DNA of 64,000 nt from Candidatus Saganbacteria bacterium. Lineage in GTDB: Bacteria; Margulisbacteria; WOR-1; XYC2-FULL-46-14; WPAF01. Position 1 is the first letter of the stretch; each line of letters opens with the position of its first letter. The stretch covers positions 124,001 to 188,000 of the forward strand of contig JACRPM010000006.1 of the NCBI GenBank assembly GCA_016223205.1, given 5' to 3'. Below the pieces are notes generated by a model. That model saw only the letters and a list, made by a program, of their open reading frames with translations. It did not search any database and was not told where the DNA came from. The position numbers and the translations under genes are program-made. Positions 39,705 to 48,600 of the stretch are shown here, piece by piece.

Positions 39705-41110
39705 AATTTGAGGAGATCAAGCCGGCCGGATTGGCATACGACTCCCGTATAGTAAAGGCCGGCGACGTCTTTGTCGCCATTCCGGGATCCAAGGTTGACG
39801 GCGCAAGCTTTATTCCGCAAGCTATTGAGAAAGGCGCCAAGACGATCGTGGCCGAAAAGCAGGTCGCTGTTCCGGAAGGTATCGGTTTGGTCGTGGTTCC
39901 GAGCGCCCGGCAAGCTCTTGCCGAACTATCCTCCCGCTTCTTTGGATCTCCCGCTAAGAAACTGAAAATTATCGGTATTACCGGTACCAACGGGAAAACC
40001 ACCATTGCCTATCTGCTGGAATCGATATTGCGCGAAGCCGGGCATAAGGTTGGCATGATCGGAACGGTCGAGACCCGGGTCAACGGCCGTTCGATAGGAT
40101 CCAAATTGACGACCCCGGAATCATTGGATCTGCAGGGTCTTCTCGCGCAAATGCATAAAGAGGGCGTAACCCATGTGGTCATGGAGGTCTCCTCCCATTC
40201 TTTGGCGCAGTACCGGGTGTGGGGGATAAAGTTCGATATTGCGATCTTTACCAACCTGACCCACGACCACCTAGATTTCCACCATACTATGGAAGAATAT
40301 CTGGATACCAAAAAGCAGCTTTTTCGCCAGTTAAAAGAAAACGGGATCGCGATCGTCAACGTGGACGATCCCTACAGCAAACAGATCGCCGAAGAGGTCG
40401 CGGGCGAGGTTTTGTTTTACGGCGTCAAAGAGGCCAAGCACGAGATGCGCTCCACCAAGCAGAGCGAATTCGACATCAAGCTCAAATCCTATGATATCAA
40501 GCTCGATTCCATGCAGGTGGTGATCGATACCACCATGCTCAAGACCCCGCTGGTCGGGCTATATAATGTATATAACATCCTGGCGGCTTTTCAGGCCGGT
40601 TTGGCGATGCAGATCGATCGCCGGATCATAAAAAAAGCGATCGAGAAGACCAGAGTGCCGGGCAGGTTCGAGCGGGTAGAGGCCGGCCAGCCATTCCCGG
40701 TGATCGTGGACTTTGCCCATTCGCCGGATAGTTTGCAGAAACTCCTCGAAACAGTGCGGCCTTTTACCAAAGGCAAACTGATATTGGTATTCGGCTGTCC
40801 GGGCGACCGCGACCGAGAAAAGAGGCCGATCATGGGGCGTATCTCCGTCGAGTTAGCCGATTGGGTTTTTATCACAACGGATGACCCGCATTCGGAAGAT
40901 CCGCAAAAGATTCTTGACGACATTACTGGGCGAGGAGAAAAGATTATCGATAGAAAGCAGGCAATAGAAAAAGCCCTGCTTTCAGCTAGGAAAGGCGACA
41001 TCGTAGTGATCGCCGGCAGGGGGCACGAGAAGTATCAGGACTTCAATGGGAAGAAAGTGGAGTTGGACGATCGGGAGGCGGCGCGGGAAATATTGGGATC
41101 GATCAAATAA
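39701..41110 (+). CDS. murE: UDP-N-acetylmuramoyl-tripeptide synthetase (MurE)
   Basis: A 469-residue Mur ligase adding the third amino acid to the peptidoglycan stem peptide. ATP site GITGTNGKTT (Gly92-Thr101), HxxD-type motif TNLTHDHLDFH, carbamylated-Lys region and the C-terminal AGRGHEKYQ are all present. The position that usually reads DNPR in diaminopimelate-adding enzymes reads DDPH (residues 394-397), so the diamino acid cannot be predicted. The last 20 codons include a 22-base stretch repeated at 41856-41877. Translation is coupled to the upstream glycosyltransferase gene by an ATGA overlap. Confidence 0.93.
   Translation: MKFEEIKPAGLAYDSRIVKAGDVFVAIPGSKVDGASFIPQAIEKGAKTIVAEKQVAVPEGIGLVVVPSARQALAELSSRFFGSPAKKLKIIGITGTNGKTTIAYLLESILREAGHKVGMIGTVETRVNGRSIGSKLTTPESLDLQGLLAQMHKEGVTHVVMEVSSHSLAQYRVWGIKFDIAIFTNLTHDHLDFHHTMEEYLDTKKQLFRQLKENGIAIVNVDDPYSKQIAEEVAGEVLFYGVKEAKHEMRSTKQSEFDIKLKSYDIKLDSMQVVIDTTMLKTPLVGLYNVYNILAAFQAGLAMQIDRRIIKKAIEKTRVPGRFERVEAGQPFPVIVDFAHSPDSLQKLLETVRPFTKGKLILVFGCPGDRDREKRPIMGRISVELADWVFITTDDPHSEDPQKILDDITGRGEKIIDRKQAIEKALLSARKGDIVVIAGRGHEKYQDFNGKKVELDDREAAREILGSIK
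41064..41085 (+). repeat. 22-base direct repeat, copy 1 (murE 3' end)
   Basis: Identical to 41856-41877, with further similarity on both sides (GAGxTGGACGATCG..., then AAAT.TT). It encodes LDDREAAR near the MurE C-terminus. The two copies flank the MNT-HEPN gene pair, 792 bases apart. Confidence 0.85.
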
Positions 41111-41113
41111 TCA

Positions 41114-41122
41114 TGGTATAAT
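41114..41122 (+). promoter_or_regulatory. Extended -10 promoter of the MNT-HEPN pair
   Basis: TGGTATAAT (41114-41122) directly after murE. Transcription would start at about 41129, one base before the ATG at 41130, so the message is probably leaderless. No -35 box is evident. Confidence 0.6.
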
Positions 41123-41129
41123 AACTCAA

Positions 41130-41453
41130 ATGCTGCCCGAAAACATTATAAAAGAAATCGATAATATTTCAAAACAAATAATCGAAAATTATAAGCCGCA
41201 AAAAATAATATTATTCGGCTCCGCCGCTTCAGGGAATTTCACGCCCGACAGCGACCTTGATTTTTTCATAATCAAGGAAAATGTTCCGTATTTAGGAAGA
41301 GATAGATGCCGAGAACTAAGTAAATTGATCGAACGCGACGTGGCGGTTGATTTTATTGTCTATAAACCCAATGAATTTAACAAGTGGTACAATCTGGGCG
41401 ATCCCTTTCTAAAAACCATCATAAATAAGGGGAAAGTTTTATATGAATCTTGA
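41130..41453 (+). CDS. MNT-type minimal nucleotidyltransferase
   Basis: A 107-residue nucleotidyltransferase with the diagnostic motif GSAASGNFTPDSDLD (GSx10DxD, about residues 30-44) and a third acidic residue near ERDVAVDFIV. Such proteins pair with HEPN partners in MntA-HepT-like toxin-antitoxin systems, in which the MNT protein AMPylates and silences the HEPN RNase. The ATG at 41130 is preceded by a -10 box and not by a ribosome site; a frame extending to 41046 would overlap murE. It overlaps the HEPN gene by 11 bases. Confidence 0.88.
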   Translation: MLPENIIKEIDNISKQIIENYKPQKIILFGSAASGNFTPDSDLDFFIIKENVPYLGRDRCRELSKLIERDVAVDFIVYKPNEFNKWYNLGDPFLKTIINKGKVLYES

Positions 41454-41832
41454 GGCAAGCGTAAAAGAATGGCTTAAGAAAGCAAGAGAAGATTTTGACT
41501 TTGCCTCGTCCATATTGCCGGATACAACTTTTTTCGCACAGGTTTGCTTCCATTTTCAACAAAGCGCGGAAAAATATCTAAAAGCATACATCATTGAAAG
41601 GGATCTGGAGTTCAAGAAGATTCATGATTTGAGAAAATTATTGAAAATCTGTGAAAAAGCGAACCAGCTCTTTTCCGAATTGACGAATGAATGTGATTTT
41701 CTTTCCCCTTTTTATATTGATACCCGCTACCCGGTTCATTGGCCGTCATCCGTTAGTCAAAAGGAAACTCTGGCGGCTCAAGAAGCTGCTCGCAAGATCA
41801 AAGATTTTGTTGAAAAGCTTCTCAAGGGTTAA
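41443..41832 (+). CDS. HEPN-domain protein (partner of MNT)
   Basis: A 129-residue all-helical HEPN protein: SVKEWLKKAREDFDFASS, CFHFQQSAEKYLKAYIIERD and KKIHDLRKLLK match the HEPN family that accompanies MNT proteins. The RNase motif Rx4-6H is not exact (Arg-x7-His in RDLEFKKIH), so activity is uncertain and it may be the non-toxic structural type. It overlaps the MNT gene and ends just before the second 22-base direct repeat, with its last codons overlapping a convergent gene. Confidence 0.85.
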   Translation: MNLEASVKEWLKKAREDFDFASSILPDTTFFAQVCFHFQQSAEKYLKAYIIERDLEFKKIHDLRKLLKICEKANQLFSELTNECDFLSPFYIDTRYPVHWPSSVSQKETLAAQEAARKIKDFVEKLLKG

Positions 41833-42434
41833 AAGCGCTGCTTCATTCCGGGAGCTGGACGATCGGGAGGCGGCGCGACAAATCTTAGAAGCCCGTCGTT
41901 ATCCAGCATATGATTGATATACTCCTCTTGCCTCTGGCGCGCCTCTGCCGGGGGAGGAACCATAGGGACAGCGATCTCAACTTTTCCGGTTTCACAATCT
42001 AAGCTTAACCCTTCCCATTCATCGCGCGAAAAAATGGACATGGATTGAATGGGTATCTTTGCATTTTGCAAAGCATCTCTGACCTCTCCGGCCAACTGTT
42101 CGGAACATTGAGGAAGTCCCCCGTAAAGACGGGCAGTCAGGCCCCACTTTATTCCATTCAACGCCGGAAGGATTACCCTCTCAAAGGACTCGCCAACTTT
42201 GGTATTGATGTCAAGATGCGCGAGGCCCGCAACTCCGGTTCGCCTGGAAAATAATACAACCACGATACAGCTATTAAAGCCGGTGGTTTCGATAAGTTTA
42301 TGGGTATTCGCTCTTACCAATCCGAATTCTCTCTGATGGACTAAGAAGGAAGCGGGGAGAGCAAGAGGCATCCTCCGGCCCACTTTTATGGCCGGAGAAC
42401 TGGGTGATACTGATTGGCTTTCTCTTACTCTCAT
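41829..42434 (-). CDS. CheD/NTAN1-like amidohydrolase-fold protein
   Basis: A 201-residue protein whose central part, FNSCIVVVLFSRRTGVAGLA followed by HLDINTK, matches the Cys...His core of the CheD (receptor glutamine deamidase) and NTAN1 (N-terminal asparagine amidase) superfamily; likely catalytic residues are Cys56 and His73. The following ARLYGGL and SMSIFSRD segments fit the NTAN1 layout better than CheD, and no chemotaxis genes are nearby. The first 35 residues look unrelated. Its 3' end runs antisense through the 22-base repeat, so the C-terminus may not be native. No clear ribosome site. Confidence 0.6.
   Translation of the reverse strand: MRVRESQSVSPSSPAIKVGRRMPLALPASFLVHQREFGLVRANTHKLIETTGFNSCIVVVLFSRRTGVAGLAHLDINTKVGESFERVILPALNGIKWGLTARLYGGLPQCSEQLAGEVRDALQNAKIPIQSMSIFSRDEWEGLSLDCETGKVEIAVPMVPPPAEARQRQEEYINHMLDNDGLLRFVAPPPDRPAPGMKQRF
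41856..41877 (+). repeat. 22-base direct repeat, copy 2 (downstream of MNT-HEPN)
   Basis: Exact copy of 41064-41085. Read in the murE frame the surrounding bases give ELDDREAARQILEAR, a second version of the MurE C-terminus, though no MurE gene precedes it. It lies within the 3' end of the convergent gene at 41829-42434. Confidence 0.85.
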
Positions 42435-42457
42435 TCATATATATATCTGACGAATTG

Positions 42458-42466
42458 TGATAAAAT
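42458..42466 (+). promoter_or_regulatory. Extended -10 promoter of folC
   Basis: TGATAAAAT (42458-42466), nine bases before the ATG at 42475; transcription would begin at about 42473. No ribosome site is present, so a leaderless message is likely. It lies just upstream of, and divergent from, the CheD/NTAN1-like gene. Confidence 0.55.
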
Positions 42467-42474
42467 TTCACTCC

Positions 42475-43593
42475 ATGCTTGAATTCGATACCCAAAACAT
42501 CAAATTAGGGCTGGATCGGGTGCAAACCGTGCTGGCGAAACTGAGCGCGCCGCAAAATAAATTCAAATCCATCCTGGTAGCCGGGACCAACGGCAAGGGT
42601 TCGGTTTGCGCCATGCTGGCTTCCATCCTCAAAGAAGCCGGCTTTACAACCGGCCTTTTCACTTCCCCTCACCTATACAAATGGAATGAGCGTATCAAGA
42701 TAAACGGCAAAGATATATCAACCCGTGACCTTAAAAGGGTGACCGGGGAGATCGAAGCCGCCATGGGGAAAGTCGGATTAACCCCCTTTGAGGTCATAAC
42801 TTGCGCGGCCTTCCAGTATTTTGCCGAACAAAAAGTAGATATGGCGGTGCTGGAGGTGGGGATGGGGGGGCGGTTGGACGCCACGAATGTTATAACTCCT
42901 TTAGTTTCGGTGATCACCAATGTGGATTACGATCACATGGAATATTTGGGAGACACACTGGAGAAGATAGCTTTTGAGAAAGCGGGGATCGTTAAACCGA
43001 AAGTTCCTTTGGTGACCGCGGAAAATAAACCGGAAGTTTTAAATGTTATTAGAAAAACATGCGAGCAAAAGGTTGCCAAGTTGTTTATTGAACCGGCCCC
43101 GGTCAAAACCGGGGCGGTTAAAAATATCTCGCCTTTGATAGGCCCGCACCAGAGATCGAATGAAACCGTGGCGGTCAAGGTCTCCGAGCTTTTGGATATT
43201 GATAAGACCGCTATTAAAAAGGGCTTGCAGAAAACTAGGTGGCAGGGAAGGTTCCAGATAGTTTCCAGAAAACCTCTGATCATCGTGGATGGGGCGCATA
43301 ATGGGGCGGGAGCCAGAGCATTAGTTGATACTATTAAAGAACAAAAGATAAAAGGGCCTCTGACCTTTATTGTAGGCATGCAGGATTATAAGGATTCGGA
43401 AGCGTTCCTGAAAGTCATAACTCCGCTGGCAGACCGATTGATATTGGCCAGGTCTTCCCATCCCCAGGCAGCCAAGCTGGGGACATTGTCGGTGCGGGAA
43501 GCGTTAAAGCAAGCTAAAAAGTTTAAAAATCCGATAATCATCACCGGTTCGCTGTTCGTAGTCGCTGATGCGTTAAGGCAAATGGGCGCTTGA
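42475..43593 (+). CDS. folC: Folylpolyglutamate synthase / dihydrofolate synthase
   Basis: A 372-residue FolC ligase of the Mur-ligase superfamily that adds glutamate to dihydropteroate or folates. It has the P-loop VAGTNGKGSVCAM (near residue 35), FTSPHLYKWNERIKINGKD, AVLEVGMGGRLDATNVI, TNVDYDHMEYLG and DGAHNGAGARALV. It is somewhat shorter than typical FolC (about 420 residues). I start at ATG 42475; a few upstream codons in frame overlap the -10 box. Confidence 0.92.
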   Translation: MLEFDTQNIKLGLDRVQTVLAKLSAPQNKFKSILVAGTNGKGSVCAMLASILKEAGFTTGLFTSPHLYKWNERIKINGKDISTRDLKRVTGEIEAAMGKVGLTPFEVITCAAFQYFAEQKVDMAVLEVGMGGRLDATNVITPLVSVITNVDYDHMEYLGDTLEKIAFEKAGIVKPKVPLVTAENKPEVLNVIRKTCEQKVAKLFIEPAPVKTGAVKNISPLIGPHQRSNETVAVKVSELLDIDKTAIKKGLQKTRWQGRFQIVSRKPLIIVDGAHNGAGARALVDTIKEQKIKGPLTFIVGMQDYKDSEAFLKVITPLADRLILARSSHPQAAKLGTLSVREALKQAKKFKNPIIITGSLFVVADALRQMGA

Positions 43594-43618
43594 CTTTTTG
43601 TCTCCTTAACATTATAAT
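43590..43618 (+). promoter_or_regulatory. Sigma-70 promoter of the secreted-protein/C39 cluster
   Basis: TTGACT (43590-43595), 17 bases, TATAAT (43613-43618). The -35 box overlaps the folC stop. Transcription would start near 43625, giving a leader of about 54 bases with AGGAGGG; unlike several other operons here, this one has a full leader and ribosome site. Confidence 0.8.
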
Positions 43619-43678
43619 GATTACATAAAGCCCCAGTGCCTCCGAGCGTTTGCCTCAAACAAAAGGAGGGTGATGATT

Positions 43679-44659
43679 ATGGGTAAGTTTCTGATCTTCT
43701 CACTCGTAGCTCTCATTATAGTTTCTTCCTCCGTTTTTGCTATGGCTCCCGTCAAGCTCACCGATTATCAGATGTCCAAGATCGAGGGTGCGGCAGTTAA
43801 TATTAATACTACTGCGCTTACAAATCGAATAACAGAAATATATCAGGCTGGTCCGGGATTATTCATTGATCAAATCAGGGGGGATAGTTTCCAAAATGCA
43901 TCAGCCAGAGCAGCTGCGGTTAAATATCCAGCCATGTCAATTGTCAAAGCTGCCACAGTATCAGAATTTCAATTTCCCGTTGATTTTGCTTCTAATGCAG
44001 CATCCACAGTAGTAAAAAATGGCCGTACTCCAAGTGGCGCCGACGAAGTTATCTCCGTGATCGGTCAAGCTGCAGTTGACAGTGCCACTGCTTCCATTAC
44101 TTTCAAAGAGGAAGATTTGCCCGGAATGATTGTCGGGGGCGCAGCTAAAGCCGCGCCAGCTGTGGTTGGCAATTCGGCAAAAGCTATCAGATCAGGAGTA
44201 CCATTTATATATTTGAAGGGAGTTATACGGGAAGCAAAATTGGCGGAATCCCTTGATAGGTTATTAAGTGGACTTGGATTGGCTGAGGGCGGGTCGGAAG
44301 TTGTAAAAGTTTACAAAGAGAGCAACTCAACTGGCGATAAACAGGTTGTCGAAGTTCCAAAGCAAACCTCTGAGAAACCGAAAAGTTCCGGTGGTTCTTC
44401 AGGAGGATCCAGTGGGGGCTCTAGTCCTACACCTACAACTCCTCAAAAAGCGACTCCTATCGCCACGACTTATAAAGTTGGGGATAAAACTTATGTAGCA
44501 GGGAAGGATGCCGGCGGCAACCCGGTTTGCGAGGCTCCTAAGCAAACCACTACAAAACCTGTTACTACGACCAAACCCGTGCCCGTTACTACGATAAAGC
44601 CTAGTGGTGGTATATTTTCGGGAACCAAGACGATCAAAATAGTCAACGGGAAAAAATAG
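43679..44659 (+). CDS. Secreted Ser/Thr/Gly-rich protein, possible amyloid-like or processed substrate
   Basis: A 326-residue exported protein of unknown family: signal peptide (GKFLIFSLVALIIVSSSVFA), then KLTDYQMSKIEGAAVN, a segment resembling the 'L(T/S)-D-x-Q-(L/M)-x-x-(I/V)-x-G-(G/A)' leaders of peptides cut by C39 proteases. An alpha/beta-looking middle follows, then a low-complexity end with GGSSGGSSGGSS and repeated TTKPVTTTKPVPVTTIKP. The ATG at 43679 is eight bases after AGGAGGG and preferable to GTG 43670 or ATG 43673. It is followed by a C39-like gene and an outer-membrane barrel gene, so it may be their substrate. Confidence 0.65.
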   Translation: MGKFLIFSLVALIIVSSSVFAMAPVKLTDYQMSKIEGAAVNINTTALTNRITEIYQAGPGLFIDQIRGDSFQNASARAAAVKYPAMSIVKAATVSEFQFPVDFASNAASTVVKNGRTPSGADEVISVIGQAAVDSATASITFKEEDLPGMIVGGAAKAAPAVVGNSAKAIRSGVPFIYLKGVIREAKLAESLDRLLSGLGLAEGGSEVVKVYKESNSTGDKQVVEVPKQTSEKPKSSGGSSGGSSGGSSPTPTTPQKATPIATTYKVGDKTYVAGKDAGGNPVCEAPKQTTTKPVTTTKPVPVTTIKPSGGIFSGTKTIKIVNGKK

Positions 44660-44688
44660 CTTTTTCAACTTGGTAATTTAGGATCAAT

Positions 44689-44725
44689 AGACCCTGGTAG
44701 TTATTTCATATTATTACCAGGGTCT
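44689..44725 (+). terminator. Hairpin between secreted-protein and C39 genes (weak terminator/attenuator)
   Basis: An 11-base-pair stem (AGACCCTGGTA at 44689-44699 with TACCAGGGTCT at 44715-44725) and a 15-base loop, followed by a T-poor tail. It may partially terminate or protect the 3' end of the upstream transcript, allowing more of the secreted protein than of its partners. Confidence 0.55.
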
Positions 44726-44741
44726 TGGTGTCTAATCTAAA

Positions 44742-45368
44742 ATGAAAGTAATAATTATCCTAATCGTAATGTCATTCTTCTTGTATAATGTTTCCTTCGC
44801 TTCGACACTGGAAGTGCAGGCCGGTAGTTTTACAGTGGAAAAAAGAGTAGCCGACCTCAAGGCCCTCCGTGAAGCCGATATGCAGCTACAGACCAACGAA
44901 CTCTCCTGCGGAGCGGCGGCTCTTGCCACACTGCTCAACCTGCTGGGTGACAAACAATCCACCGAAGCCGCAATCTTGAAAAATGAAAAAAACCTGGAAA
45001 AAGGGAAGGGGATCTCGCTTTTGGAACTTAAGAAATTCGCCGAGAAGCGCGGCTTTAAAGCCGAGGGCTACAAAATGGACCTGCCGCACCTGGCCGAGCT
45101 CAAACTTCCCTGTCTTCTGCATGTTGATAACCAGGCCGGCGATAAACATTACGTGGTTTATCGCGGAATGAAAAAAGATCGCATCTTTCTCGCCGATCCC
45201 ACTTATGGGAACGTCCGCCTAAGCGCCCAGGAATTTGAAAAGATCTGGACCGGGTTTGCCTTACTGGTCGAACCCCGCTGGCCCTATAGGCAAGTGGTTC
45301 GTGAGACGGAAGATTACGTCCAGCCCGAGCTCATCGGCGCGCGGCAGATGGTCGAAGTCGGCAGATGA
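44742..45368 (+). CDS. Periplasmic C39-family cysteine peptidase-like protein
   Basis: A 208-residue exported protein with a signal peptide (about 1-20) and a C39 peptidase domain: nucleophile Cys56 in NELSCGAAALATLL, His136 in DKHYVVYRG and Asp152 in LADPTYG, in the correct order and spacing. Free-standing secreted C39 proteins of this size (FapD type) occur next to amyloid or bacteriocin-like substrates and an outer-membrane channel. The ATG has no ribosome site. The gene overlaps the barrel-protein gene by four bases (ATGA). Confidence 0.85.
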   Translation: MKVIIILIVMSFFLYNVSFASTLEVQAGSFTVEKRVADLKALREADMQLQTNELSCGAAALATLLNLLGDKQSTEAAILKNEKNLEKGKGISLLELKKFAEKRGFKAEGYKMDLPHLAELKLPCLLHVDNQAGDKHYVVYRGMKKDRIFLADPTYGNVRLSAQEFEKIWTGFALLVEPRWPYRQVVRETEDYVQPELIGARQMVEVGR

Positions 45369-46246
45369 AAAAGAAGCTCCTCGGTTCGCTCCTGGCATTG
45401 TTGTTATTTGCTACAAGCTCAATTGCCATAGAGCAAACCCTGTGGCTGCGGCTGCTGGAACTCCAAAAAGAAAGTTACCTGGCCAAGAAAGGCGAATGGC
45501 GTTTAAGCTATGGGTTCGGTTACGGGCAGGACCTTATCAATTATGTGACCGTCAACGCTTATTCCTATTCCACCTCCTATAATATTCCCTTAAGCTTAAG
45601 CTACGGCCTTACTCCCAAATTGGAATTGAGCCTGCGCAGTTCGGTCTCGGGAACCCGCAAGAAAGTATCCTTCCTTAATACGGATAACTGGTACTATGCC
45701 GGCGGAGTAGGGGATACCCGCCTGCTGGCGCAATATGAGTGGTCCGCGGAAAAGATCAACCGGCCGCAGATAAATATAACGGTCGGGCTTAAGGTGCCCA
45801 CCGCCCCCAGCCCATATGATAATCTTAATGAAGATCAGTTGCCGCTCGGTAATGGGGAGATGGCCACGATCTTCGGCTTGACGTTCCTCAAGTCCGCAGA
45901 TCCCTGCGTAGTTTACTGGGGAGGGGAATACGAATATAATTGGGGTCGGGACGATTTCAGATCGGGAGATTCGATCAGGTATTTCGGCGGATTGAGCACG
46001 GCGCTGAACAGCCAGATCAACCTCTCGATCGGGCTTTCCGGAGCGATCTTAAGGGAAGACCAGGTAATCGAGGGCGGGCGCGCCCAGACGGTATTCGGCG
46101 CCGAAGCCAAGAACCGCACGGGGTTGGTGCTGGGCACCACATATATCCTGGATCCCAAGTTCTTCATCGAGCCCTCGATCATAGTTGGGCTTACCGATGA
46201 AGAGGAGGATTTCTCTTTCTCTCTGGGCTTGACGCGGAAGTTCTAA
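45365..46246 (+). CDS. Predicted outer-membrane beta-barrel protein (transporter-like)
   Basis: A 293-residue exported protein: signal peptide (KKKLLGSLLALLLFATSSIA), a short helical lead, then alternating strands (WRLSYGFGYGQDLINYV, PLSLSYGLTPKLELSLRSS, INITVGLKVPT, LSIGLSGAILR) and a final strand ending in Phe (LGLTRKF), as in outer-membrane barrels of the 'MetA-pathway/transporter' type. With the secreted protein and the C39 peptidase it resembles the FapC-FapD-FapF set, though FapF's coiled coil is missing. The substrate is unknown. Confidence 0.72.
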   Translation: MKKKLLGSLLALLLFATSSIAIEQTLWLRLLELQKESYLAKKGEWRLSYGFGYGQDLINYVTVNAYSYSTSYNIPLSLSYGLTPKLELSLRSSVSGTRKKVSFLNTDNWYYAGGVGDTRLLAQYEWSAEKINRPQINITVGLKVPTAPSPYDNLNEDQLPLGNGEMATIFGLTFLKSADPCVVYWGGEYEYNWGRDDFRSGDSIRYFGGLSTALNSQINLSIGLSGAILREDQVIEGGRAQTVFGAEAKNRTGLVLGTTYILDPKFFIEPSIIVGLTDEEEDFSFSLGLTRKF

Positions 46247-46257
46247 AAAGGTAGAAT
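46229..46257 (+). promoter_or_regulatory. Sigma-70 promoter of the SPOR-MreBCD-PBP2 operon
   Basis: TTGACG (46229-46234), 17 bases, TAGAAT (46252-46257), overlapping the end of the barrel gene. Transcription would start at about 46264, three bases before the ATG at 46267, so the first gene is probably read from a leaderless message. Confidence 0.65.
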
Positions 46258-46266
46258 TCCTTTAAC

Positions 46267-46764
46267 ATGCCCGGCTGGCTAAGAAACATTCTCCTAATCA
46301 TTTTGCTCATCGGCATCGTTATTGCGAGCTTTTGGGTTAGCTTTTTGATCGGACAAAAGATGTTGACCCCGACCAAGAAATTGCCGACCAAATACATGAT
46401 TCCGGAAGAAGCCCCGACCATCCCGCCTTCCATAACCTTGGAAGTGGAAACCGTCGGCAAAAAGATCAAGCCGGCCAAAAGAGCGATGGGAACCCGTCCC
46501 CGAGCCAAAGTTATGGCGGAGCCCAAAGTAGAGACGACCCTGGGCGGCGCCTGGGTGGTCCAAATAGGGGCTTTTTCCAAATCGGCCAATGCCGCAATTC
46601 TGGTTAAACAGCTTAAAGCTAAAGGATTTTCTGCCCGCCAAACGAAGGTGGGAGCGCTTTTTAGGGTCTACGCGGGCGGTTTTTCAACCGCTGCCGAGGC
46701 CAAGCAGTATCAATCACGCCTGCTGGGCGCGGGCTTTGAAGGGATCGTAAGGAGGGACGATTAA
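46267..46764 (+). CDS. SPOR-domain cell-wall protein
   Basis: A 165-residue inner-membrane protein: one membrane helix (about 6-28), a basic/Pro-rich linker, and a C-terminal SPOR domain ([20 protein letters not shown] to [18 protein letters not shown], about 96-160). SPOR domains bind peptidoglycan stripped of stem peptides at division or growth sites. It lies three bases upstream of mreB, linking it to the rod-shape machinery. No ribosome site precedes the ATG. Confidence 0.88.
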   Translation: MPGWLRNILLIILLIGIVIASFWVSFLIGQKMLTPTKKLPTKYMIPEEAPTIPPSITLEVETVGKKIKPAKRAMGTRPRAKVMAEPKVETTLGGAWVVQIGAFSKSANAAILVKQLKAKGFSARQTKVGALFRVYAGGFSTAAEAKQYQSRLLGAGFEGIVRRDD

Positions 46765-46766
46765 TA

Positions 46767-47810
<1,044 letters not shown>

Positions 47811-47820
47811 CGGGAGATAA

Positions 47821-48600
47821 ATGTCGTACCGGCTGCTTTTAGTTTTTCTGCTGGCCGCTTCTTTGCTGCTCAATGTTCCCCGCATTTCAAAGTCCCGGCC
47901 CCTCCAGATAGCTCGTTTAGGGACGCAGGCCATATTCTATCCTATTAATTCCCTTCCTTCCGCGGTCCTGAACACGGTAAAATCCTTGGTAAGGATGCGG
48001 CGGGCGGAAGAGGACAATCAAGAATTGCGCCTTAAGCTGTCCGCGGCGCTGGCGGAGAACCGGGCCTTGGCGTTGTTCGAAGCCGAAAATGAAAAGCTCA
48101 ACCGGGCCCTGGGCTTTGGGCGGGCTTTTGGTTATCAGCTGATCCCGGCACGGGTGATCGGGCGGAGCGGAGATACCTGGTTGGAACAGATAACGATCAA
48201 TAAAGGATCCTCTCACGGCGTAAGGTCAGGCCAGACCGTAGTTTGCCGGGAAGGTTTGGTAGGCAGGGTGAGGGACGTTTCCCGCTTCACCAGCCGGGTG
48301 GAGCTGGTCACCAGCCCGGGGCTTACGATCAGCGCGGTTCTGCCGCGCACCCAGACCTTTGGGATGGTTAACGGGGGATACGGCAGCGTGCTTAAACTGC
48401 GCTATGTGCAGGAAGCGGCCAGTGTGGAAGCCGGAGAAGCCGTGGTGGTGGGGGCGGGGAGCCAAACCATCGCGCCTCATATCCCGCTGGGCCGCGTCAA
48501 ACGCGCCGAGCGCAGCGTGGAAATGCTTTTTCAGGATATCGAAGTTGCGCCCCTGGCCGATCTCTCAAAATTGGATGTGGTGTTCATATGCCGGCAGTGA
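47821..48600 (+). CDS. mreC: Rod-shape determining protein MreC
   Basis: A 259-residue bitopic protein linking MreB filaments to the periplasmic PBP2. One N-terminal membrane helix (about 3-20), a coiled coil (RAEEDNQELRLKLSAALAEN) and the two-barrel periplasmic domain (ARVIGRSGDTWLEQITINKG and GLVGRVRDVSRFTSRVELV) are visible. Length is normal. It starts ten bases after mreB with GGGAGA upstream, and overlaps mreD. Confidence 0.94.
   Translation: MSYRLLLVFLLAASLLLNVPRISKSRPLQIARLGTQAIFYPINSLPSAVLNTVKSLVRMRRAEEDNQELRLKLSAALAENRALALFEAENEKLNRALGFGRAFGYQLIPARVIGRSGDTWLEQITINKGSSHGVRSGQTVVCREGLVGRVRDVSRFTSRVELVTSPGLTISAVLPRTQTFGMVNGGYGSVLKLRYVQEAASVEAGEAVVVGAGSQTIAPHIPLGRVKRAERSVEMLFQDIEVAPLADLSKLDVVFICRQ

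Noticed and set aside
41687..41917. 76-codon frame ending in a MurE-like C-terminus
   Set aside because: Not a gene: it overlaps the HEPN gene in another frame. The interesting part is the repeated murE DNA, reported as a finding.
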